From Jejuia sp. UBA6058 (GTDB lineage: Bacteria; Bacteroidota; Bacteroidia; Flavobacteriales; Flavobacteriaceae), in assembly GCA_002428965.1 (NCBI GenBank), contig DIYI01000011.1:28967-92966 (forward strand): a DNA stretch of 64,000 nt. The letters are read 5' to 3'. The position numbers were made by a program, and so were the translations under genes. Shown here one piece after another: positions 35,130 through 43,446 of this stretch (positions within the stretch are counted from its first letter, which is position 1; each line of letters begins with the position of its first letter). The notes under the pieces were generated by a model, which saw only the letters and a program-made list of their open reading frames with translations, was not told the DNA's origin and did no database searches.

Positions 35130-36338
35130 ATGGAGAATATTAATAAGAATAGGCTGTTTTTGGCATCCTGTATTTCTTTGATTGTAACGGCAATGACTTT
35201 TGCTATACGTGCTGGGATTTTGGGGCAACTTGGATCAGATTTTCAATTAACAGATGAAGAATTGGGTTATGTAAATGGGATGGCATTTTTAGGGTTTCCG
35301 ATAGCTACAATCTTTGGAGGCCTTGTTTATAATTCACTCGGAGCACGAAAACTAATGGCAATTGCATTTGTGTCACATCTATTAGGATTGTTATTAACCA
35401 TTTTTGCTGGAGGGTTTTGGACCTTACTGATTTCTACCTTTTTCATCGGATTTGCAAATGGATCTGTTGAAGCCGCATGTAATCCACTTATCGCTGATAT
35501 GTATACAGATAATCGTACCACCATGTTGAACAAATTTCATGTTTGGTTTCCCGGTGGAATTGTAATTGGAGCCTTGGCTTCTAAATTTATGACTGATTTA
35601 GATTTGAGTTGGCAACTACAAATAGGAATTATGCTGATTCCAACTTTATTGTATGGATTTTTATTCTTCGGACAAAAATTCCCAAAGAGCGAAAATATTG
35701 TTTCGGATACCAAGACAAACGCTAAAAGTTTATTAACACCGCTGTTCATTTTTATGGCAATTTGTATGACGCTTACGGCAACAACTGAATTAGGCACACA
35801 ACAATGGGTGGAAAAAATTCTTGGTAATTCAGGTGCGAGTCCAATGTTAATATTAGCGATGGTAACAGGTTTGATGGCTATAGGGCGTTACTTTGCAGGC
35901 CCAATAATACATAAGCTGAATCCTCCAGGAGTATTGTTTGCTTCGGCAATTATTTCGGCAATTGCTATTTATTTGATGAGTTCAGCTACTGGGGGAATGG
36001 TCTACGTAGCGGCTATTTTATTTGCTGTTGGTGTATGTTATTTCTGGCCAACCATGATTGGTTTTGTTAGTGAATACTTGCCAAATACAGGAGCTTTAGG
36101 GATGTCCTTAATTGGTGGAGTTGGTATGTTTGCTACGAGTATTTGGCAACCTGTTATTGGCTCTTGGTTAGATGGTGCAAAAGCTACCGCGCTAGAATCT
36201 GGAGCATCTGTGGAGCAGGCAGAATTAATTGCAGGACAAGCTACCTTAAGTAATATTGCAATTTTCCCAATGGTACTTGTGGTACTATTTGGAATTCTTT
36301 ATACACAACGCAAAAAATTAGAAGCAAATAGAGTATAA
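35130..36338 (+). CDS. MFS transporter (probable sugar or sugar-derivative uptake)
   Basis: 402 aa with twelve predicted membrane helices, a central cytoplasmic loop near residue 190 (FGQKFPKSENIVSDTKT), and the first-half motif around NSLGARKLMAIAF. It lies 22 bp after the exported TIM barrel gene and 5 bp before the Gfo/Idh/MocA gene, so it likely imports the product made outside the cytoplasm. The substrate cannot be told from sequence. Confidence 0.88.
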   Translation: MENINKNRLFLASCISLIVTAMTFAIRAGILGQLGSDFQLTDEELGYVNGMAFLGFPIATIFGGLVYNSLGARKLMAIAFVSHLLGLLLTIFAGGFWTLLISTFFIGFANGSVEAACNPLIADMYTDNRTTMLNKFHVWFPGGIVIGALASKFMTDLDLSWQLQIGIMLIPTLLYGFLFFGQKFPKSENIVSDTKTNAKSLLTPLFIFMAICMTLTATTELGTQQWVEKILGNSGASPMLILAMVTGLMAIGRYFAGPIIHKLNPPGVLFASAIISAIAIYLMSSATGGMVYVAAILFAVGVCYFWPTMIGFVSEYLPNTGALGMSLIGGVGMFATSIWQPVIGSWLDGAKATALESGASVEQAELIAGQATLSNIAIFPMVLVVLFGILYTQRKKLEANRV

Positions 36339-36343
36339 AATTT

Positions 36344-37492
36344 ATGAGTAGAAAATTAAGAATGGGAATGGTTGGCGGTGGTGCTGGCTCATTTATTGGA
36401 GATGTGCATCGAAAAGCAGCGGCCATTGATGGTATGATAGATTTAGTATGTGGTGCATTTAGCAGTACTGCAGAAAAATCTATTGCATCAGGTATTGCTT
36501 TAAATTTAGATGAAAGCAGATGCTATGGTACTTTTGAGGAAATGGTTGAAAAAGAAAAGCAACTGCCAGAAGATATAAGAATGGATTTTGTGGCTATAGT
36601 TACGCCAAATCATATGCATTTTCCACCTGCTAAAATGGCTTTAGAAAATGGATTTCATGTGGTTTGTGATAAACCGGTGACGTTAACTTTGGAGGAGGCT
36701 GAAGCCTTACAAGATGTAGTTGCCAAAAGCGGAAAACTATTTGCACTTACACATAATTACACAGGTAATTCTTTGGTAAAGCAGGCGAAAGCAATGGTGT
36801 CTAAAGGAGAACTTGGGAAAATTCGAAAAATACAAGCCCAATATTTGCAAGGGTGGCTATCTACATCTTTAGAGAAAACCGATCAAAAGCAAGCAGCGTG
36901 GAGAGTAGATCCGAAACGTTCAGGAATTGGAGGTGCTTTGGGCGATATTGGTACACATGCTGAAAATTTGATTGAATATATTACGGGTTTAAAAATTGAA
37001 GAAATTGCTGCAGATTTAGGAAGATTTGGAGAAGGACGTATTTTGGATGATGATGGCAATATGTTAATTCGTATGGATAATGGGGCAAAAGGGACAATCT
37101 CTATTTCACAAATAGCTTTAGGTGAAGAAAATAATTTAGGAATTAGAGTGTATGGTGAAAAAGGTAGTTTGGAGTGGTATCAAGAAAATCCAAACGAATT
37201 GATTACTCGTTGGTTAGAAGAACCCAAAAAAGTGTACACGCCAAATAGTAATGGTCTGCATAAGGAAGCTTTGGAAGTTTCGAGAATTCCTGCAGGACAT
37301 CCTGAGGGATATTTAGAGGCTTTTGCTACTATTTATAAAAACTTTGCGCTACATCTTACAGCTGTGAATGAAGGAAAAATTATTGAAAAACCAGATTACC
37401 CAACAGTGGAAGATGGTGTAAGAGGTATGAAGTTTATCTATGCAGCGGTGGAAAGTGATAAAAACAACGCTGCTTGGACAAAAATGGATTAA
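36344..37492 (+). CDS. Gfo/Idh/MocA family oxidoreductase
   Basis: 382 aa. The N-terminal Rossmann domain carries MVGGGAGSFIGDVHRKAA, the conserved TPNHMHFPPAKMALENGFHVVCDKPVTLTLEEA (the family EKP motif is DKP here), and GGALGDIGTHAENLIEYITG in the C-terminal domain. These NAD(P) enzymes oxidise or reduce sugars; beside 3-keto-sugar genes this one probably reduces or interconverts the keto sugar in the cytoplasm (inference). Confidence 0.92.
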   Translation: MSRKLRMGMVGGGAGSFIGDVHRKAAAIDGMIDLVCGAFSSTAEKSIASGIALNLDESRCYGTFEEMVEKEKQLPEDIRMDFVAIVTPNHMHFPPAKMALENGFHVVCDKPVTLTLEEAEALQDVVAKSGKLFALTHNYTGNSLVKQAKAMVSKGELGKIRKIQAQYLQGWLSTSLEKTDQKQAAWRVDPKRSGIGGALGDIGTHAENLIEYITGLKIEEIAADLGRFGEGRILDDDGNMLIRMDNGAKGTISISQIALGEENNLGIRVYGEKGSLEWYQENPNELITRWLEEPKKVYTPNSNGLHKEALEVSRIPAGHPEGYLEAFATIYKNFALHLTAVNEGKIIEKPDYPTVEDGVRGMKFIYAAVESDKNNAAWTKMD

Positions 37493-37522
37493 TTATTAAC
37501 ACTGAAATTGGTGGATATGCTC

Positions 37523-37672
37523 TTGTTAGGGACTGCAACGGTATCCTTTTTTAAGTGTCAGTTCGAGTAAATTTGTGAAGTATGAACTAATCGTATCGAG
37601 AACAAACTTAAAAAAGACATAGCGGAAAGCTCGACCACTCGCCTGAGGCTTTCGAAGGATGTGCTAACACCA
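37523..37672 (+). repeat. Shell-type interspersed repeat, copy B (with palindromic cargo)
   Basis: Left block TTGTTAGGGACTGCAACGG, then ATCCTTTTTT; right block AAAAAAGACATAGCGGAAAGC, ending GTGCTAACACC. These match the blocks of copies A, C and D. Between them sits a different palindrome, GTTCGAG (from 37561) with CTCGATAC/ATCGAGAAC toward 37603. It fills most of the 197 bp between the oxidoreductase and the isomerase genes. Confidence 0.65.
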
Positions 37673-37689
37673 AAAAATAAAATATAAAT

Positions 37690-38742
37690 ATGAAAACAAT
37701 AAAAGGACCAGCAGTGTTTTTGGCTCAATTTGCGGGAAGTGAAGCGCCATTTAACACTTTGGACGGCATGTGCAAATGGGCAGCCGATTTGGGGTATAAA
37801 GGTATTCAGATTCCAACTTGGGAGTCTAGCTTAATGGATATTGAGAAGGCTGCCGACAGTCAGACCTATTGCGACGAATTGAAGGGAAAGGTAAACTCAT
37901 ACGGATTGGAAATCACTGAATTGTCAACTCATTTACAAGGGCAGTTGGTGGCCGTAAATCCTGCGTACGACACCATGTTTGATGGTTTTGCGCCAGAAGA
38001 AGTAAGAGGCAATCCCAAAGCAAGAACGGAATGGGCTATTGATTTTGTGAAAAAATGTGGAACAGCGAGTAGACGTTTAGGATTGAAATCTCATGCGTCG
38101 TTTTCTGGAGCTTTAATGTGGCATACGGTGTATCCTTGGCCTCAGCGCCCCAATGGTTTAGTAGAAATGGGCTTTAAGGAGTTGGCAAACCGTTGGTTGC
38201 CAATTTTGAATCATTTTGATGAGGAAGGTGTAGATGTGTGTTATGAAATTCATCCCGGTGAGGATTTGCATGATGGGATTTCTTATGAGCGTTTTTTAGA
38301 GGCTACGAGCAATCATTCGCGCGCTAATTTGTTATACGACCCGAGTCATTTTGTATTGCAACAGTTGGATTATTTGGACTTTATAGATATTTATCACGAA
38401 CGAATTAGGGCTTTTCATGTGAAGGATGCTGAGTTTAATTCAACGGGTAGACAAGGTGTTTATGGTGGTTATGCCGATTGGAAAGACAGAGCTGGACGTT
38501 TTAGAAGTTTAGGTGATGGACAAGTTGATTTTAGTGCGATATTTTCTAAATTGACTAAATACGGATTGGATTTATGGGCTGTAATGGAATGGGAATGTTG
38601 TATTAAATCTTCTGAACAAGGGGCTAGAGAAGGTGCGCCATTTATTCAAAAACACATAATTGAGGCTGCAACTCGTAGTTTTGACGATTTTGCTGGAGGT
38701 GATATTGACGAAGATTATTTAAAAAGTATTTTAGGAGTATAA
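37690..38742 (+). CDS. Sugar phosphate isomerase/epimerase family protein
   Basis: 350 aa cytoplasmic TIM barrel with no signal peptide. Typical strands and metal-site residues are in WAADLGYKGIQIPTW, VDVCYEIHPGEDLHDG (Glu/His), NLLYDPSHFVLQ, RAFHVKDAEF and AVMEWECCI. It pairs with the Gfo/Idh/MocA gene, the usual partnership in keto-sugar pathways. The stop codon lies one base before the next start codon. Confidence 0.9.
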   Translation: MKTIKGPAVFLAQFAGSEAPFNTLDGMCKWAADLGYKGIQIPTWESSLMDIEKAADSQTYCDELKGKVNSYGLEITELSTHLQGQLVAVNPAYDTMFDGFAPEEVRGNPKARTEWAIDFVKKCGTASRRLGLKSHASFSGALMWHTVYPWPQRPNGLVEMGFKELANRWLPILNHFDEEGVDVCYEIHPGEDLHDGISYERFLEATSNHSRANLLYDPSHFVLQQLDYLDFIDIYHERIRAFHVKDAEFNSTGRQGVYGGYADWKDRAGRFRSLGDGQVDFSAIFSKLTKYGLDLWAVMEWECCIKSSEQGAREGAPFIQKHIIEAATRSFDDFAGGDIDEDYLKSILGV

Positions 38743-38743
38743 G

Positions 38744-39478
38744 ATGAAGCAATTATTCTGTTTTTGTCTCTTTTTTCTTTTTAGCATTATGTCTTTTGCT
38801 CAAGAAAAAATTGATCCTAAACTTACAGAGGTTTGGGCACCAAAAGTTAAAAAAGTGATTCCAGGTTATAACAATTCGCCACCAAGTGATGCGATTGTGT
38901 TGTTTGATGGCTCTGGTTTTGATGGTTGGACAGGAAAAGGTGATACAGTTGGTTGGGTTTTGAATGAAGATGGTTCTATGACAGTAAAACCAAAAACAGG
39001 AGCTATTAAAACGAAACAAACTTTTGGTAGTGTACAGCTGCACTTAGAATGGAAATCTCCACTTGATACTATTGGTAAAAAAAGTCAAAAACGAGGTAAT
39101 AGTGGTGTGTTTCTTCAAGACAGATATGAGGTTCAAGTACTTGATAATAACAACAATGAAACGTATTCTAATGGTCAGGTGGGGTCTGTTTATAAACAGT
39201 CTATTCCACTGGCTATGGCTTCAGTTCCAACAGGGGAATGGAACACGTATGATATTATTTTTCATCAGCCAGAATTTGATGAAAATGGAAAAGTAGTTAA
39301 AAAAGCTACTATTACTGTGTTACACAATGGTGTATTGATACAAGATCATTTTGTAATTCAAGGCCCTACAGTTTACAGAGGTGAACCAAGTTATAAAGCT
39401 CATGGTAAAGCTTCTATTCGTTTACAAGACCATGGTGATTTGGTAAGTTATCGCAATATTTGGATTCGAGAAATTTGA
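38744..39478 (+). CDS. DUF1080 (3-keto-disaccharide hydrolase-type) secreted protein, tandem copy 1
   Basis: 244 aa with a signal peptide (MKQLFCFCLFFLFSIMSFAQ). DUF1080 signature segments: AIVLFDGSGFDGWTGKG, FGSVQLHLEWKSP, RGNSGVFLQDRYEVQVLDN, GEWNTYDIIFHQPEF, IQGPTVYRGEPSYKAHG, IRLQDHGDLVSYRNIWIREI. It lies one base after the isomerase gene. A second, very similar gene follows directly, a clear tandem duplication. Confidence 0.92.
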   Translation: MKQLFCFCLFFLFSIMSFAQEKIDPKLTEVWAPKVKKVIPGYNNSPPSDAIVLFDGSGFDGWTGKGDTVGWVLNEDGSMTVKPKTGAIKTKQTFGSVQLHLEWKSPLDTIGKKSQKRGNSGVFLQDRYEVQVLDNNNNETYSNGQVGSVYKQSIPLAMASVPTGEWNTYDIIFHQPEFDENGKVVKKATITVLHNGVLIQDHFVIQGPTVYRGEPSYKAHGKASIRLQDHGDLVSYRNIWIREI

Positions 39479-39480
39479 TA

Positions 39481-40263
39481 GTGGTGATATTAAGAATTTC
39501 ATTCGCTTCTGTAATTTCCGAATTTAATAATGTCAAAAAAGTATTAGTCTTTGGTTTAATCTGTTCTTTCTGTTATTTAAGCTTTGCTCAGAAAGGAATA
39601 GATCCAAAACTCACAGAAGTTTGGGAGCCAAAAGTTCCGAGAGTTATTCCATACAAGAATGCTATCCCCAGTGATGCTATAATGTTATTTGATGGTAAGA
39701 ATTTTGATAATTGGACAGGTGTAAACGGAGAATTGCTCTGGACTTTAAATGACGACGGTTCTATGACAGTAAAACCTAAAACGGGCTCCATAAAAACCAA
39801 GAAAAGTTTTGGTAGCATTCAATTACATGTAGAATGGAAATCTCCTATTGATACCATTGGTAGAACTGGTCAACAACGTGGGAATAGTGGGGTGTTCTTG
39901 CAGGAGTTGTATAAAATTCAGATTTTGGATAACAATAACAACGAAACCTATTCAAACGGTCAAGTAGGTTCTGTTTATAAGCAATCTATTCCTTTGGCAA
40001 TGGCATCATTTCCCACGGGTGAATGGAATACTTACGATATAATTTATTGTCAACCAGAGTTTGATAAAAAAGGTAATGTTGTAAAAAAAGCCATAATCAC
40101 CTTACTGCATAATGGTATTTTGGTATTAGATCATTTTGAAATTCAAGGAACTACCGTTTGGAGAGGTCAGCCTTCATATCAAATTCATGGTAAGGCTCCA
40201 ATTATGTTACAGGATCATGGGTGCGAGGTGAGTTACCGAAATATTTGGGTTAGAGAGATTTAA
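39481..40263 (+). CDS. DUF1080 (3-keto-disaccharide hydrolase-type) protein, tandem copy 2, start uncertain
   Basis: Same family as the preceding gene and closely similar from DPKLTEVW to the end (RNIWVREI). The coding frame has no ATG: only TTG (39460, 39475) or GTG (39481, 39484) precede the signal-like KKVLVFGLICSFCYLSFAQ. An ATG at 39530 followed by a run of six A is one base out of frame; seven A would give MSKKVLVFG, a normal signal peptide start. Either a rare upstream start is used or a 1-bp deletion in the A-run has hit the start. I give the GTG at 39481 as a working start. Confidence 0.75.
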   Translation: MVILRISFASVISEFNNVKKVLVFGLICSFCYLSFAQKGIDPKLTEVWEPKVPRVIPYKNAIPSDAIMLFDGKNFDNWTGVNGELLWTLNDDGSMTVKPKTGSIKTKKSFGSIQLHVEWKSPIDTIGRTGQQRGNSGVFLQELYKIQILDNNNNETYSNGQVGSVYKQSIPLAMASFPTGEWNTYDIIYCQPEFDKKGNVVKKAIITLLHNGILVLDHFEIQGTTVWRGQPSYQIHGKAPIMLQDHGCEVSYRNIWVREI

Positions 40264-40308
40264 ATTTATTACACAGCGCTAATGACATAAATATATTTAA
40301 TTTTAATG

Positions 40309-40338
40309 TTGTGTAATTCATAATAAGTTGTAATTTTG
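40309..40338 (+). promoter_or_regulatory. Strong flavobacterial-type promoter (TTG, 19 bp, TAATTTTG)
   Basis: TTG at 40309-40311 and TAATTTTG at 40331-40338 match the Bacteroidetes -33/-7 consensus at the right spacing. Expected transcription start is near 40344, at the beginning of the structured RNA candidate. Confidence 0.65.
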
Positions 40339-40343
40339 CCGCT

Positions 40344-40503
40344 CATATTAACGAAAGGGGCTCACGCCGACGATTTAGAGTTAATAGTTAAGATGGTTAT
40401 TCAGTGAAAACAGGAAACAACATATCTTTTACCTCTTATGTTTCAGTAAAGCATGCTGAAGCAGTTGTTGTGCGTTTTCCTCAAACTCGCCCCTAGTGGG
40501 GTG
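40344..40503 (+). ncRNA. Structured RNA candidate (6S-like small RNA or arg-operon leader)
   Basis: A region of about 160 nt with no ORF directly behind a good promoter. The ends pair: AGGGGC (40356-40361) with GCCCCT (40489-40494). Next inside, ACGC and CGACGA (40364-40373) pair with TTGTTG and GCGT (40465-40475) with one bulged base. Further in, ACATA/TATGT can pair around 40420-40450. The result is a long imperfect hairpin with an open middle, like 6S RNA. The 3' arm can also form CCCC-TAGT-GGGG (40490-40501), an alternative to the closing stem, as expected for an attenuator. A weak hairpin (GAAAGT 40515-40520 with ACTTTC 40526-40531) and a run of seven T follow. Confidence 0.45.
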
Positions 40504-40664
40504 TATCAGTGTAAGAAAGTAATTCACTTTCAAATTTTCGTTATTTTTTTGATTTTAAGTTGTGTTAGAGAAGTGATCTAGCACTAGGAATAGTTTCAAC
40601 TCATAAACTGGGTTTTAAATTGTGTATTTGAATAAAACTATGTTTTGTAAAAACATATATAAAC

Positions 40665-41252
40665 ATGGAGGCAATATTGAGAACAGATAGAAATACAGCG
40701 TTAGAGGAAGCAATAGCGTTTTGCGAAGAAAAAGGGCTTGAGGTTGTTTTTGCTCATGAGATTTCCAAAACGAATTTGCAGATTATTTCAGAACGAACTA
40801 AACACCTGCCTGCAATGTATCATGCGAGTGTGGGTATGTTGTTAGACCGTTTAAAAAACGGTTGTTTTCTATTGAAAAAAGATGGTGAAATTTTTGGGCA
40901 TATTTTTGCACATAGACACACTATCGATAAATATTCCGTTTACGAACGTTCATCATTATGGATTCATAAATCCTACAGAAATCACAATTTAGGGCTGCTT
41001 TTAATGGATTTTTTAACCAAAAAGTTCTCAAAAGAATTTCTTATTTCAATAGCACAAGATAAAACAGTTCATAACAACAATGAGTTGTTAGGTATGAAAT
41101 TTATAACCTTAAAAGATTTATCTCCCGTTTTGATTGAAACGCTTGAGAAATTAGGAAAATTGAGAGATGAATACAAATATAAATACTACGTTAACCCTTA
41201 TTTCGAATCAAAAATTAATCAATTTAACAAGATTCTTAAGAACAATATTTAA
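40665..41252 (+). CDS. GNAT-type N-acyltransferase at the head of the arginine operon
   Basis: 195 aa. The fold fits GNAT: GCFLLKKDGEIFGHIFAHRH, SLWIHKSYRNHNLGLLLMDFLTKKF (acyl-CoA loop, degenerate), ISIAQDKTVHNNNELLGMKF. It lies 10 bp before argG. Because the cluster has argB, argC, argD, argE and argF' but no argA or argJ, this enzyme may acylate glutamate with succinyl- or acetyl-CoA as the first step; that is an inference from context, as the sequence alone only says acyltransferase. A hairpin (TATGTTTT 40639-40646 with AAAACATA 40650-40657) ends 7 bp before its ATG. Confidence 0.75.
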   Translation: MEAILRTDRNTALEEAIAFCEEKGLEVVFAHEISKTNLQIISERTKHLPAMYHASVGMLLDRLKNGCFLLKKDGEIFGHIFAHRHTIDKYSVYERSSLWIHKSYRNHNLGLLLMDFLTKKFSKEFLISIAQDKTVHNNNELLGMKFITLKDLSPVLIETLEKLGKLRDEYKYKYYVNPYFESKINQFNKILKNNI

Positions 41253-41262
41253 TTAGAATATA

Positions 41263-42438
41263 ATGAAAAAATTAGTAATAGCATACAGTGGCGGATTAGA
41301 TACATCATATTGTGCGGTAAGTTTATCAAAAGACTATGAAGTACATGCAGTAAGTGTAAATACTGGTGGTTTTACGCAGGGTGAGATTGCGCATATTGAA
41401 AGTAACGCTTATAAAATGGGAGTTACTACCTATAAAAATATTGATGCTGTAGCTACCTTCTATCAAAAAGTAGTAAAGTATTTAATCTTTGGAAATGTGT
41501 TGAAAAACAATACGTATCCATTATCTGTTAGTGCGGAACGTATTGTACAAGCTATTGAAATTATTGAATATGCGAAGAGCATTGATGCTGAATATATAGC
41601 ACATGGAAGTACTGGAGCAGGTAACGACCAAGTACGTTTTGATATGATTTTTCAAACTTTGGCCCCAGGGATAAAAATCATCACCCCTATTAGAGACCAA
41701 AAATTATCTAGAGCTGAAGAAATTGAATATTTGAAAGCTAATGGTATTGATATGTCTTGGGAAAAAGCACAATACTCTGTGAATAAAGGACTTTGGGGAA
41801 CCAGTGTTGGAGGTGCAGAAACCTTAACTTCAGAAAAGCCATTGCCAAGTGAGGCTTATCCATCGCAGTTGGAAAAAGACGGTGAAGAAAAAGTGACTTT
41901 AACCTTTGATAAAGGTGAGTTTGTAGCCCTAAATGGCGAAGCTAATGCTCCTGAAGTGAATATTGAAAAACTAAATAATTTAGCCTCTGCTTTTGCTATT
42001 GGAAGAGATATTCACGTAGGAGATACTATAGTTGGTATTAAAGGTAGAGTTGGTTTCGAAGCAGCTGCGGCTTTAATTACAGTTAAAGCACATCACCTGC
42101 TAGAAAAGCACACATTAACTAAATGGCAATTACAACACAAGGAATATTTATCTAGTTTTTACGGTATGCATTTACACGAAGGACAATATCTAGATCCTGT
42201 AATGCGGGATATTGAATCCTTTTTAAGTAGCAGTCAGGAGAAAGTTTCTGGTGATGTTACTGTAACCTTGAAGCCATACCACTTCTCATTAGATGGTATT
42301 ATATCTGAACACGATTTAATGAGTGCTAAATTTGGTAGTTATGGAGAAGAAAATAGAGCTTGGACAGCTGATGACGCTAAAGGATTCATTAAAATCATTG
42401 GTAATCAAAATAAGATTTATCAACAAGTAAACTCTTAA
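41263..42438 (+). CDS. argG: Argininosuccinate synthase
   Basis: ATP-dependent joining of citrulline and aspartate. The N-terminal PP-loop VIAYSGGLDTSYCAVSL is intact, as are AHGSTGAGNDQVRFDMIF and the C-terminal SLDGIISEHDLMSAKFGSYGEENRAW. The 391-aa length and sequence are of the Bacteroidetes type, slightly shorter than the 400-445 aa elsewhere. It lies 3 bp before argC. Confidence 0.97.
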   Translation: MKKLVIAYSGGLDTSYCAVSLSKDYEVHAVSVNTGGFTQGEIAHIESNAYKMGVTTYKNIDAVATFYQKVVKYLIFGNVLKNNTYPLSVSAERIVQAIEIIEYAKSIDAEYIAHGSTGAGNDQVRFDMIFQTLAPGIKIITPIRDQKLSRAEEIEYLKANGIDMSWEKAQYSVNKGLWGTSVGGAETLTSEKPLPSEAYPSQLEKDGEEKVTLTFDKGEFVALNGEANAPEVNIEKLNNLASAFAIGRDIHVGDTIVGIKGRVGFEAAAALITVKAHHLLEKHTLTKWQLQHKEYLSSFYGMHLHEGQYLDPVMRDIESFLSSSQEKVSGDVTVTLKPYHFSLDGIISEHDLMSAKFGSYGEENRAWTADDAKGFIKIIGNQNKIYQQVNS

Positions 42439-42441
42439 GGC

Positions 42442-43419
42442 ATGATTAAATTAGGTATCATAGGAGGTGCTGGTTATACGGCTGGTGAATTAATTAGATT
42501 GTTGATTAATCACCCAGAAACGGAGATTGATTTTGTGTATAGTACATCTAATGCTGGGAATCAAATTTCTAAAGTGCACCAAGATTTGGTGGGGTCTTTA
42601 GATAAATCGTTTACCGATACGGTAAACCCTAATGTAGATGTATTGTTTTTATGCTTAGGACATGGAAATTCAGTGAAGTTTTTATCTGCTAATTCGTTTT
42701 CAGAGCAGACTAAAATCATCGATTTAGGAAACGATTTCAGATTAGAAGCAGACAAAGTATTTGATGGAAAAACCTTTGTTTACGGCTTACCAGAATTACA
42801 AAAGGAAGATATCAAGAAAGCAGATTATATTGCTAATCCAGGATGTTTCGCCACTGCCATCCAGTTGGGATTGTTGCCTTTAGCTAATGCAGGGTTATTG
42901 GATTATGATGTTCATATCAATGCCGTAACTGGAGCAACTGGTGCAGGAACGTCGTTGTCGGCAACTACGCATTTTACATGGAGAGACAATAACTTTTCGT
43001 ATTATAAACCGTTTACGCATCAGCATTTAGGGGAGATAAACCAATCTGTAACCCAATTGCAAAATGATTTTTCTTCAGATATTTTGTTTATGCCAAATCG
43101 AGGGAATTTCTCAAGAGGAATTTTTGCAACTATTTATACTGACTTTAGTGGTTCTGTAGAAGATGCGGCAAGAATATATAATGAGTATTATAAGGATGCT
43201 AAATTCACTTTTGTTTCTGAGAATCAACTGCACCTAAAACAAGTAGTTAACACCAACAAATGTTTAATTCATTTGCATAAACATAATGGTAAATTATTAA
43301 TAACAAGTATCATTGATAATTTATTGAAAGGAGCCTCTGGTCAAGCCATTCAGAATATGAATTTAATGTTTGGTTTAGAAGAAACCACGGGTTTAGGTCT
43401 AAAAGCAACATATTTCTAA
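42442..43419 (+). CDS. argC: N-acyl-glutamyl-phosphate reductase
   Basis: 325 aa, NADPH-dependent third step of arginine synthesis. N-terminal GIIGGAGYTAGELIRLLINHPE is the Rossmann motif, and the active-site Cys lies in NPGCFATAIQLGLLPL (about 131-146). GATGAGTSLSATTHF is conserved. Given the succinyl-type ArgF' in the same operon the substrate is probably N-succinyl- rather than N-acetyl-glutamyl phosphate. Confidence 0.96.
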   Translation: MIKLGIIGGAGYTAGELIRLLINHPETEIDFVYSTSNAGNQISKVHQDLVGSLDKSFTDTVNPNVDVLFLCLGHGNSVKFLSANSFSEQTKIIDLGNDFRLEADKVFDGKTFVYGLPELQKEDIKKADYIANPGCFATAIQLGLLPLANAGLLDYDVHINAVTGATGAGTSLSATTHFTWRDNNFSYYKPFTHQHLGEINQSVTQLQNDFSSDILFMPNRGNFSRGIFATIYTDFSGSVEDAARIYNEYYKDAKFTFVSENQLHLKQVVNTNKCLIHLHKHNGKLLITSIIDNLLKGASGQAIQNMNLMFGLEETTGLGLKATYF

Positions 43420-43446
43420 AAACTAATTACTAAAGACTCTATCAAA

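Noticed and set aside
40344..40503. tmRNA or RNase P RNA identity for the structured region
   Set aside because: It lacks the GGGG...TTCGACGG tmRNA start and a tag-peptide frame, and lacks the GAGGAAAGTC core of RNase P RNA.
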